Source of the DNA: Gracilaria gracilis
Lineage: Eukaryota; Rhodophyta; Florideophyceae; Gracilariales; Gracilariaceae
Reading direction: 5' to 3'
Assembly: GCA_030374805.1 (NCBI GenBank)
Contig: JARGSG010000015.1
Span: 806,001 to 870,000 of the forward strand
DNA length: 64,000 nt
This document shows positions 55,551-64,000 of this stretch, in pieces. The first letter of the stretch is position 1; every line of letters begins with the position of its first letter. The translations under genes and the position numbers were made by a program. The notes beneath the pieces are model-generated. The model ran no database searches, was not told where the DNA came from, and saw only the letters and a list, made by a program, of their open reading frames with translations.

Positions 55551-56591
55551 ATCGTTGTTCGTGTTCTTCTTTGTATTCCTCTCCTGGTCAGAATTACTGT
55601 CCACTACTGGAGCCGGTCTACCGATTAAAGCCATCATCATCAATTGCATTGTACGCTCGTTGCGTGCCCTTTCCTGTTCGAACCTTAGCCTCTCTTCTTC
55701 ACGTCGCTCCCTCTCTTCTTCCCTACGCCTCCTGTCCTCCTCCTTTACCTCCATTAGATAAGACCGCTCTTCCTCCCGTCGCTTGCATTCTGCCTCTCGC
55801 TCCGCACCCTGTCTTTCAAATTCTGCTTGTCGCCATGCCTGATCTTGTATCATGTTCATTTGCATGAGCTGCATGATTGATTGATCGTCTTGAGTGCCTC
55901 GCCTCGGTAGCGGCAGCTTACGGCGGACTAGTGGTCGTGGCGATGGGGTGTACCCGGGCGAGAATGCCGGACTCCCTGACCCAGGTCTCCAGGTCTGCCT
56001 TTTTCCGGGTTGCAGCTTTTCGTCCTCCTCTCCGTTTGCTCGCCGAGCTCCGTGGCCATCGGAGGAGCCCGCCGGCATCTCTAGGTTCTCTGTGTACTCC
56101 TCTTCCGATTCAGCCCCATCTCCTAAATCCGCACGCGCAGTCATTTCCTCTCGCACGGCCTTGGCCCTTAGAATGTAGTTAGGAATTGTCGGATCACCCG
56201 TCGGCGCTGGGGTGCGGCACATTGCCGAGAATTTACGTCTCAAAGAGTCAGATGTTCTCTGATGCATCGGAAACCTCGTCAAGTGATGTCGTGCTACCAT
56301 TTCCCACTCCTGCCTTCCGAACGGCACGTACTCTTCCAGAAATTCCAGTAAATTCTCCACCTTGCTGAGCGAAACCCCGCTGCCTCTTCTACTTGCAGCA
56401 TGGTGCCCAGTAGCCCTCTTCGCAGTCTTCCTTTTCAGCGACTTTGCTGCAACAGGCAACTCGACAACGTTCTGACGAATACGTCCTGAAGGAGGCGTCT
56501 CAACGACGGCAATGTCATTGTGAGTCGGTGGCAAACTATTGCAATCATGTGCTTCGTTAGGCAGAGTATTCGATTCTCTTGCTGAAGGCAC
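55542..56591 (-). CDS. SANT/Myb-like DUF6818 protein, Harbinger partner (5' end uncertain)
   Basis: About 349 codons ending at 55542. Residues about 75-165 match the SANT-like DUF6818 pattern: VENLLEFLEEYVPFGRQEWE, then VARHHLTRFPMHQRTSDSLR, RKF and PTGDPTIPNYILRAKAVREE. The C-terminal 120 residues form a strongly charged coiled coil (RREEERERREEERLRFEQER). PIF/Harbinger elements characteristically encode a DDE nuclease plus a Myb/SANT DNA-binding partner, and this gene faces the transposase tail to tail. No ATG is found at the head of the frame, which stays open upstream to about 56705, so the true start is lost, spliced or non-ATG. Many such genes exist as domesticated or orphan copies. Confidence 0.7.
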   Translation of the reverse strand: MPSARESNTLPNEAHDCNSLPPTHNDIAVVETPPSGRIRQNVVELPVAAKSLKRKTAKRATGHHAASRRGSGVSLSKVENLLEFLEEYVPFGRQEWEMVARHHLTRFPMHQRTSDSLRRKFSAMCRTPAPTGDPTIPNYILRAKAVREEMTARADLGDGAESEEEYTENLEMPAGSSDGHGARRANGEEDEKLQPGKRQTWRPGSGSPAFSPGYTPSPRPLVRRKLPLPRRGTQDDQSIMQLMQMNMIQDQAWRQAEFERQGAEREAECKRREEERSYLMEVKEEDRRRREEERERREEERLRFEQERARNERTMQLMMMALIGRPAPVVDSNSDQERNTKKNTNNDSI

Positions 56592-56639
56592 TGTAGTGCA
56601 TTGCCGATTGTCGATCAGCTCATACAGTGGGAGTCTGTT

Positions 56640-57960
56640 ATGGTCAGATATAACCAGAACGGCAACGAGCGAAAACCCCGGACAGCAGGGCCACGGAAAG
56701 GCTTTCTATGCGTAGAGCTCTTTATACAGGTGGTTGTCGGTTGGGTGGATCGGCAGAGCGGTAGTGTACAGGTGGTGTGGTACAATAGAGCGGCGGAGCG
56801 GCAGAACAAAGCGGCGGGACGATAGGTAAGGGCGGCGGAGCGGCAGCTCGGAATGGGAAGGTAGAGAGTGGAGCACTTGGGCCAGGGGACGGAGCCACAA
56901 TGTGGAAGGTTAGAGTGGCGACGCTAGAGCTTGGTGTTGGGAATGGGGGAAGGTGTGGTAAAGACCTGATTGAAGTAGCAGCGCGGGAGAATGCTGGCGC
57001 CGGGAAGGGGTGGCGCAGAGCAACAGAGCTGAATAGTGACAGAACGGATCGGCGACCCGTGTGGAGGGAGGCATTCACGAGGGAGAACGGGTGAGATCGG
57101 GGTGCTGTGCAGAATGGAGAGCCGTGGTGGGGGTGGGAGCAGAACGGTGGCGTTGAGGGAAAGAGAGCGGTGACCGGTGGAGGAGACAGAGCGGCGGTGA
57201 TGGCGGTGGCGGAGGCAGAGCGGTGGCGTTATTGGGAATGGTCAGAGCGGTGGTGGTGAGGGGGGGGCAGAGCGCTGATGATGGGGGGGGCGGGGGCAGA
57301 GCGGGTGCAGTCAGTGGAAGGGTTAGGGCTGTGGTGGTGAGAGGAAAATTGAACGCAGAGTGGTTGCAGTGACAAGATGAAGATGGGTGGCTGCGATGGG
57401 GCTAAGAACGGTGGCGGTGAGGGGGGCGAGAACTGCCGCACTGTTGTGAGGCAAGGCGGTGGCGTTGGGGGGCGGGAACGGTGGCACTGAGGTGTGGCAA
57501 GGCGGTGGGAATGGGGGAAGCAGAGCTTTTGCCTTCCGAGAGGCCGGACCGGTAACGTTCAGCCGGAGAAATGCGCCGGCGGTGAAGGAGCAGAAGGTGG
57601 CCGAAGCGGTGTCGTTGAGTAGAGCAGAGCCGAGGCGGTGCGGAGATCCAGAGCAGTAGTGGTGACGGATGTAAGCGGTTGTAGCCGGGAGAGATAAAAG
57701 CGGCGGTGGTCGAAGGGAGGGGGCGAACCGGTGTTAGTGTCTCAAAGCAAACCCCGGGGGGAACGGGTTCCAAGGAGAGCCAAGCAGCGTGGTTTGTAGA
57801 GCGCGGCAGACGCGTCAAGGAGCGCAGGCAGGAGATGCTGTGGCACAGAGAAGCCGGGAAGCGGTGTAGGAAAGAGAATTGGAAGCAGAAATGGGTAAAG
57901 CGGTAATGCGGGGTAGCAGATCGGAAGCGAGGGTGTCATTCCGCGGCGCAGGGCAGCTGA
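56640..57960. repeat. G-rich degenerate minisatellite
   Basis: A purine-rich plus strand with endlessly varied GCGGTGGCG, GCAGAGCGG and GTGGTGGTGAGGGG units, with G runs of 5 to 8 around 57255-57300. All frames here are compositional (Pro/His/Ser on the minus strand). G-quadruplex formation is plausible. It may be the subterminal region of the Harbinger-like unit. Confidence 0.6.
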
Positions 57961-58576
57961 GTGAGGTTGAAAAGTAAGAGACGTTTGTCGGACAAAGAGG
58001 AGAAGCACACCGGACGTTAGAAACGAGAAGTGGTGGCGCTGAGAAGCGTAGTGTGAACGTGGGGCGGCAGAGGTGCGGACGATGCGCTGTTCACTTGGGG
58101 CGGTTCTGCCAGCCGTTAAGAACCGTTGATACGCGACAACTTTTGCCGTGGATGCAAAAACGGGAAATTGCTGAAACCTGGTGAAATTCGCTTGGTTTTT
58201 TCTTTTTATTTTGTTTGCGACTGAAAGTGTGGTTGCTTCCATGAGTGTTGCTCATGGAAGCCAACCTGGAAGATGGGGACACCAAAAACACAACCGAACA
58301 CGTTTAAATCACAAACTGCGCCGTAGTATTTTGTAAGTTGTGATTTCCGGGGTCGCCCAGTTCCTATATCGCCACTGGGTTCAGCCAAATATTCCTACAT
58401 TCCTAAAACTCCAGAAGTAATGTCCAGGTAATTGTTGAAAACATGCAGCGCGCACGTTAACGGATAGAGCAATTAATTCACCACGGTAAAGAAGGACAAC
58501 ACATGGGAGAGTTTCAACAACAAGAGTATTTTATCCCCGTTCCAGTGGGGTAAGGAAATTTTATCAACCTTTTTTT
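57961..58576. other. Gene-free junction between two mobile elements
   Basis: No gene. It includes the stem-loop at 58231-58266 and a weaker 9-bp dyad (AAATCACAA / TTGTGATTT) near 58304-58344. Confidence 0.4.
58231..58266. repeat. Stem-loop, about 15 bp with one bulge
   Basis: GGTTGCTTCCATGAG pairs with CTCATGGAAGCCAACC around a 5-nt loop (TGTTG). Confidence 0.75.
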
Positions 58577-58583
58577 GGGTGAG

Positions 58584-58922
58584 TTCGGGTGAGCCAGTCC
58601 CAGCTCACCCGTATAGGGTGAGGGTGTCCCGCCGGCGGGTGAGATTCACCCTCAATCGAGGTGAAATGGCCTAAACCTCACCTGATGGGACGGCACTCTC
58701 ACCCAACGGAACCGCCTCACCCACACTTTGTCTCTGATCCCAGCTCGTCCGCTCTCTCTTCTCATCGTCGTTACTGGGCCACCATCACTCTCGCTTCTCT
58801 CCTTTCCCGCAGTCGAGCGCAGCCCTGCCCTCATCACAACCGTCCAAACCATACAAAAGAGGCGACTGCTGCACTTTGCTTGATGCCCGCCTTTTCCGCT
58901 CAAGGTTTTCAATGATATTAAC
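58584..58922 (+). repeat. Left terminal inverted repeat with GGGTGAG cluster
   Basis: Exact GGGTGAG or CTCACCC occurs at 58577, 58587, 58604, 58616, 58637, 58698 and 58716, plus near variants, and a perfect palindrome CCCGCCGGCGGG sits at 58628-58639. Likely binding sites for the element's own transposase. Confidence 0.85.
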
Positions 58923-59030
58923 CTATCCTGTGTTTCTTCAAAAACAATCTTAGAAACATCAGGGAAATTATAGACAATGGCGTTAAACCACGTTTCTTAT
59001 TCAACGTGCACAACGGCACTGGTGTGTTTA

Positions 59031-62000
59031 TTATTGGTTGCCTCGTCCGTTCGCTTTACTTTGCAATTCTTCAAGATCTTTTTCTGATATCTGGGCTCGA
59101 ACAAGAACAGTTTTCGTGTGCCAAGTTTCCCAAAATCTAGAGCATCTTGCTTGCCTACAAACACAACACCATTGGCTTTGTCTCGCCCCTCCCTTTTTGC
59201 GGTACAGCTTTCCTCCCTTATTGATCGTATGACTGTAATAACATAAAAAGCAGTACAAATCCTTTCCTTTCACTCGCTTGTGGAGCAGTGCTTGTCCTAA
59301 CCTTCTTTTTCTGTCTTCATCACGATTATACATTTCGACTACAGTTCTTCGATAGAGTGGTTCAATTGGAATCTCGACATCCAGCCGTGGAGAATATAGT
59401 AAGATTGAGTTTGTGCTTTTGCAGGTCAGTGTGCCTGCCGAAGACGCCTCTGCAACTTCACAGTATTCTTCAGCTAACTGGCGTGCAAAATCCGGAAACG
59501 AAGCACATCTTGAAACATCATTTCCCTATAAGAAATTTTTGGAGAAAGCAGAGTGCAATTTGAGGGTTGGTGGCACTTGTGGAGGATACGTGGATGCCGA
59601 ACGGATTTCATATTGAGTGCGCGCAGTCTGCGTTTGCAGCTTAATTTCGTGGTGTCCAATTGGAAGACGCTTGCTAGGCGGATTGAACGCATATGGAGTG
59701 CAAACGATACATATTGCACTCCTTTTGCGCCCACATTGTTCGTAGTCTGCACCCCGCGATGTCCAAATGCACTCCACGCGCACTCACAATAATGAAATAA
59801 ACTATTAAAAAAATAATCTGCCCTGACAAGGGTGTCCATTTGGAGCGCGAGCGGCGTATAGATCGAGTGCAGGTGGATGCTTAACTCTGCAAAAGATGCG
59901 CTCCACTTGCACTCACGAAAATGAAAAAATTTCTTGTCGGGTTTCGTGGTTGGGGGTATCTACCCTTATGACTCTCTATATACCTCTCTGGAAGTTTCCC
60001 TTTCCTCTTTGCCATAGAAAAGCGATGTAGAACTGCAGCGTTATTAACCTGAGCGCACAACAGTCTCCCAATAATACTGACAATTGGGTTTTCTGCTGCG
60101 TTCGTATAACAAAGGTTGGTCATCGCAAGACTAAACTCATCAACGCCACCTTTCAAATAATTCCAATATACAATAGCAGTCGGCCGAATCATGCGTGCAG
60201 GCGGTAGCGTTCCTGCTCTTTGTTCGAGACAGCGGTAGACCTCGGTAAGCGAATAATATGATGCAAACGAGTGTAAGTCTGAAGCGTGCGATGTTTGCAA
60301 GAGGTCATCATACTGTTCAGGAATATGATCTGGGCTCTTTCCAACCCAACGAAAGGCACCCACTCGCAGTGCTGAAGTAATGAAACCGTAGTTGTTCTTG
60401 AGAGTTTCATGAAACTCTGCAATACAAACGTATATAATCTCTCCTATACCGCAGTTACTTCTTCTTGACTGCACGAATATAACAGACCTCAAGTTCATGG
60501 CGAATGCGTGATGTAGACACTGCACGCGGTACTCTGTAGATGGTACCAGTTCATGAAACTGCTTGGAAGATTCCTCGTTTTGGCCAATGTCAGCTAGCCT
60601 TGTTACCGCCGCAAGCTTTTGCTTTACCTTCCGAGCTTCCTCAATTATGCGCAAGCTTGTCGAGGTCTTAATTTCTACTGCGCAGACGTGACTTTGTCCC
60701 TCCTCGTCTTCATAGCATAAAATAGCATCCAGACCGTCGCCCACCATCACCTCCGTATTGGAGGCAACAAGACCAACGGTTCGAATATATTGAACTGTGA
60801 ATTGGTTTTCACTGTACTGCGCATCACTGGATGTGAAGAATGATCCCAAGGTTACCTCATTGTGTTCGAAAAAGGCGGGTAGAGCCTTGAGTACCTGATG
60901 TTCATTAATACTGCCCTCTTTCACCCCGGCCGTTGTCACTAGAGGTTTCATCACCAACGAATTCAATGACTTCTTATACAAGCGGTCAAGAAGCTTTCTC
61001 CCTTTTGCCTCTCGCCTTTGCGATGGAGTTAATTGGTTCTGATTGGAGGGTGAAAGCGTTATTGTTCCATTTCGAACGCTTTCCTGTAGACTTAACACCT
61101 TCTCGATAAGCGATAAGCAAGGATTTTCGTAGTGATTGCAACTGACGGTGACCAATTGAAACCATCATCGAGAGTGTGTCACTCTTTGGCATTGCATTAA
61201 GGCGCTCAGTACTGGCAGACATAAACGAAGAGAGCAAATGATCTTGATTCTCTGAGGTCAAACCTGAATATACTTTCATATTCACTGCGTGACAGAGTAG
61301 AATCATATTTGATGTCAAACGTTTTATTGTAGCCTCTCCACTGTGTGGAAAACATTGCAACCCGTGTCCCAATTGCTTCCCTGCAACCAGAGATGCCAAT
61401 GCCTCCATCGCCTCTTCATTGTCTTCTGCAATTGCTCGCAAAAAGGCCTGTGTTCTGCGAGTTGTGAATTGAAAAGCTCTACTGAGGAACCAACCAGGAT
61501 CTTCAGATTGGAGCAACGTCACTTCTTGTACGCGTAGCAGAGCTTGATTCACACGCATTCTGTACGGAGACATAACCGATTTTGAATTGGCGGAAGCATC
61601 AATATCAACTAATGCTCGATCATAAACTGTGTGAAACAATTCTCTTTTTGTTGCACTCATGGGCTGCTCGTATCCTGTCTTTGGGATAAGGGTGAACTTC
61701 GTGGCCTTGAATATTCGGTCATTATTATGATATATGCTCGCTATCGGCCCACTGAAGCTCTCTCGATACACTGCAGCTTCAATATCTCTCCCGGAAGATG
61801 ACTTCGCTTTGCGGTTAGCACTGTATACGGCTCTACAACCTCGCTCGCTAACTACCATCCCCTTATGCCTTTTTCGTATTCGACCATCGCCAAAGACAAA
61901 AGGGTAGTCAAGACTTCGCTTGTGCGTTCCGATCTCCGTCGCTCCGAGTCGTTCATTGATGTAGTCAATGGTTTGCTTGTTATTGTAGCCTCTATCAGCA

Positions 62001-63509
62001 GCAAAGATGCGTCGGTCATGGGTCTGACTGGTCCCGCCGTAGGAACTCCTTGTATGAGACGCACAAGTCTTTCCCACACATCTGTTATTTTTTCACCAGG
62101 CCTGGAGTAGTGGCTTGCGATGAAAACAGGATTCAACGCCGAACACAATGCGTTATTAACAGAGCCCAAGGCCTTTTTCGGATTGTTCAAATGACTCATT
62201 GCTGTTAACTGCGCAACAGCTCTGGAACGTATTCTTTGGTGATCGTCGTCAAGGCCAAAAACAGTAGTACCTGGAAAATAAATATAAAGCCTGTTCACAG
62301 AAGCAAGCTCATCTTCGAGTTCTGTTATCAATGAATTTGCCCTCCGTGGAAAGTTTGACCAGCCCTCTCAAAGCGCCTCTACTCTTTGGCGCCTTCTTGT
62401 AGTGCATGACAACGCGTCCAGACCTGGCCCTATCGGGTGCTCGAAATGCCCATTTAAAAGAAAAACGGCCGATTTCTGGGAGCGGTAGTGGTCGATACAG
62501 TCAATGAGTAGGATGCCGCTAGAACCTGTAAAATAAGTATCCCTTTAAGCTCGAATGTAGAGGGCGGCTTTTGATTTCGTTAAAATGGAACACGGTTTAG
62601 ACTTTCAGCTACCTTGCCGAGGATATAATCCGGGAGGAAGACGCCCAGTACCGCCAATCTACCCAAATTGGTCTGAGTTACACCGTTGAAATTGATCTGC
62701 TTCTGTTTGATCTCGCTCATTACGTTATTGAGAATGGTGTTTGCCTCAGTGGCAAAGCGTTTTCCCAAGAACACATTGATCTAGTCGATGTCAATTGTCA
62801 AATTATTGAATGGAGAAGCGTAACTCCAATCATCGAGACCTCCGCTTGTAGTCTTCGCTGCCCTGTCGATACTCTCCCGCGCACTGCTCGCTTCGGTTTT
62901 TAATAAACTTTTTGAATCCCTGCTCATCTGCATTATGTTATCAATTCCATTGCTGAAAAGTGAAGACCAGATATCATCTACTGCAGTTTGTGGAGCCTCA
63001 CAATTGCTCTCTGTGACACCCATTCTATTAGAAACGTGTCGTTCGAACAAACTTTCAACCGGTAGCAAACGTAATTCCTTCTCTGGTATCTGCGACTGAT
63101 CTTCTGATTGAATGGAACCTGTTTTGGAAGGAACATCTGCAATCTGGAGCTCATTGGATCCTAGTGGAACAAAGAAATTGTCATTGCTACTGTCAGATGC
63201 ATCTGCAGACTCAAATTGAGTTAAGAGATCTTTCGCTATAGTGGGTGGTTGTGCGATATCAATAGGAGTGTGTAATGGTGGCTGATTGGCTGGGTTTTTG
63301 TTGTATTTTTGGAGATTGGTAGATAAAGACTCATATTCCGCGTGAATCTCTGGGGATGGTGATTTGGGAAACAAATCGGTTGGGTTCAATATGTGTACCG
63401 GACTCTCGCATTCTGGAGTTTTGCGCAGGGGTGACGGCTGAAATTTATCAACAGCAAACGTATAACGCTTAAGATCAGAGAAGGAAGGCGGTGATGGTAA
63501 TGGAGCCAT
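59031..63509 (-). pseudogene. Transposase-like / PD-(D/E)XK nuclease fusion gene, broken
   Basis: From 63509 (ATG, MAPLPSPPSFSDLKRYTF) the N-terminal 242 codons are polar and end at a stop; the same frame reopens at once (NVFLGKRFATEANTILNN). A possible 3' splice site (TTATTTTACAG) lies near 62525. Then in another frame comes FPGTTVFGLDDDHQRIRSRA and NNPKKALGSVNNALCSALNP. After a shift near 62030 come RRIFAADRGYNNKQTIDYIN, GTHKRSLDYPFVFGDGRI and RKRHKGMVVSERGCRAVYSA; after a second shift near 61140 comes a nuclease-like domain: EHQVLKALPAFF, VGDGLDAIL...AVEIKT (the D...ExK core) and EYRVQCLHHAFAMNLRSVIF. Past the MITE the frame continues in phase to a Cys-rich finger (YCFLC, CCVCRQARCSRFWETWH) and stops at 59031. 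At least two frame changes, an in-frame stop and the MITE make this copy inactive. Confidence 0.7.
59524..59941. mobile_element. MITE, 418 bp, inside the transposase-nuclease gene
   Basis: Ends are CCCTATAAGAAATTTTT and, inverted, CCCGACAAGAAATTTTTT, followed in both arms by GAGTGCAA. TTT flanks both sides (59521-59523 and 59942-59944), giving a 3-bp target duplication. Internally the element has a partial tandem repeat (CTCCACGCGCACTCAC/CTCCACTTGCACTCAC, GTGTCCAATTGG-type units) and no coding capacity. Removing it with one TTT restores an uninterrupted host-element reading frame (PQPRN joined to DVSRCASFPDFARQLAEEY). Confidence 0.75.
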
Positions 63510-63659
63510 ATGGGAGGCCTAATTCGCGAAAGCGGACAAGGTGGGGTTGAATCCAAGGTCAGCGGTCGTCTCGTTATTGCGGTAAGAATGTCCCGAAACA
63601 CTGTGTTGAGTGCAAGGCTACGCACAGGTGCAAAGAAAGACAACGCCTAGAATGAGTGA

Positions 63660-64000
63660 GCTATTGAAAGCGGTCAAGATCGGGAGCGGAAAAGGCGGAT
63701 TGAAGCCCAGTGCAGCGGTAGCCTCGTTTGTACGGTTTAGATGGCTGGGCTGAGTTCAGGGCTACGCTTGACTGCGGAAAAAGAGAGCAGCGAGAGTGAT
63801 GGTGACCCAGTAACGGCGGTGAGAAGCGAGAGCGGACGAGGTGGGATCACAGACAAAGTGTGGGTGAGGCGGTGCCGTTAGGTGAGAGTGCCGTCCCTTC
63901 AGGTGAGGTTTACGCCAATTCACCTCGATTGAGGGTCATTCTCACCCGCCGGCGGGACACCCTCATCCTGTACGGGTGAGATGGGACCGCTTCACCCGAA
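63660..64000 (-). repeat. Right terminal inverted repeat (cut by window edge)
   Basis: Inverted copy of the left arm; the palindrome CCCGCCGGCGGG recurs at 63945-63956 and the CTCACCC-type motifs recur at matching places. Confidence 0.85.

Larger units (their letters stand above)
58577..64000 (-). mobile_element. DNA transposon with about 340-bp TIRs encoding a transposase-nuclease
   Basis: 58584 onward reads inward as TTCGGGTGAGCCAGTCCC; the reverse complement of the window end (64000 backward) reads TTCGGGTGAAGCGGTCCC. The arms stay aligned for about 330-340 bp, about 90% identical over the first 235 bp. The right outer end lies just beyond the window, so length is slightly over 5.4 kb. 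Target duplication cannot be checked. Contents: one long minus-strand coding region (about 63509 to 59031) for a DRGY-motif transposase-like protein with a PD-(D/E)XK nuclease domain and a Cys-rich finger, broken in several places, and a nested MITE at 59524-59941. The superfamily is not assigned. Confidence 0.8.

Noticed and set aside
58577-64000. Polinton or other capsid-bearing element
   Set aside because: Long TIRs fit, but the size is small and there is no polymerase, integrase, ATPase or capsid-like coding region.
1-64000. CRISPR arrays, rRNA genes, bacterial operons
   Set aside because: No regularly spaced repeats, no rRNA-like blocks and no ribosome-binding sites or operon spacing; gene structure is eukaryotic.

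Overview
The window looks like nuclear DNA of a red alga, most likely a florideophyte of the Chondrus type (inference). Genes are mostly single-exon, the three introns I can place are short (75-93 bp) and share the donor GTACGT, ATP-citrate lyase is the split plant/algal type, the MAPK carries a TDY loop and its likely phosphatase has a plant MKP1-like gelsolin tail. Compact housekeeping genes alternate with young and old mobile elements. No tRNA, rRNA or CRISPR array was found.

Layout. 1-10.4 kb: three tandem paralogs on the minus strand (one cut by the left edge, one intact, one pseudogene) sharing a TATA-bearing promoter; the two whose 3' ends are visible end in CAIM, a farnesylation-type CaaX box. 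10.5-17.7 kb: a decayed secreted-protein gene, an intact secreted Cys/Ser/Pro-rich protein gene with one intron, a frameshifted aminoglycoside-phosphotransferase-like gene and a near-perfect hairpin. 18-27.9 kb: HIRA histone chaperone, a cluster of hairpins, a BTB-RGG protein with a nearby decayed partial copy, ATP-citrate lyase subunit A and, divergently, the SAGA/TREX-2 subunit ENY2/Sus1. 29-42.4 kb: a secreted LPMO-like protein, a MAPK-phosphatase-like protein, VPS4, a TDY-type MAPK, SWC4/DMAP1 and a Golgi fucosyltransferase-like enzyme.

42.9-58.5 kb is a nested mobile region. A PIF/Harbinger-like unit (DDE transposase plus a convergent SANT/DUF6818 protein) is split by an 11.6-kb Ty3/Gypsy-type LTR retrotransposon with 508-bp LTRs, a CTGCA target duplication, a chromodomain-like tail and an unusual long antisense reading frame. 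58.58 kb to the right edge is a DNA transposon with roughly 340-bp terminal inverted repeats packed with GGGTGAG motifs. It encodes a decayed protein combining a DRGY-motif transposase-like part, a PD-(D/E)XK nuclease domain and a C-terminal Cys-rich finger, and a 418-bp MITE has inserted into the gene's 3' part. This transposase-nuclease element is the most interesting candidate for an under-described system.

The genes do not form one pathway, but chromatin (HIRA, ENY2, SWC4) and MAPK signalling (TDY kinase, MKP1-like phosphatase) are each represented by neighbouring members.
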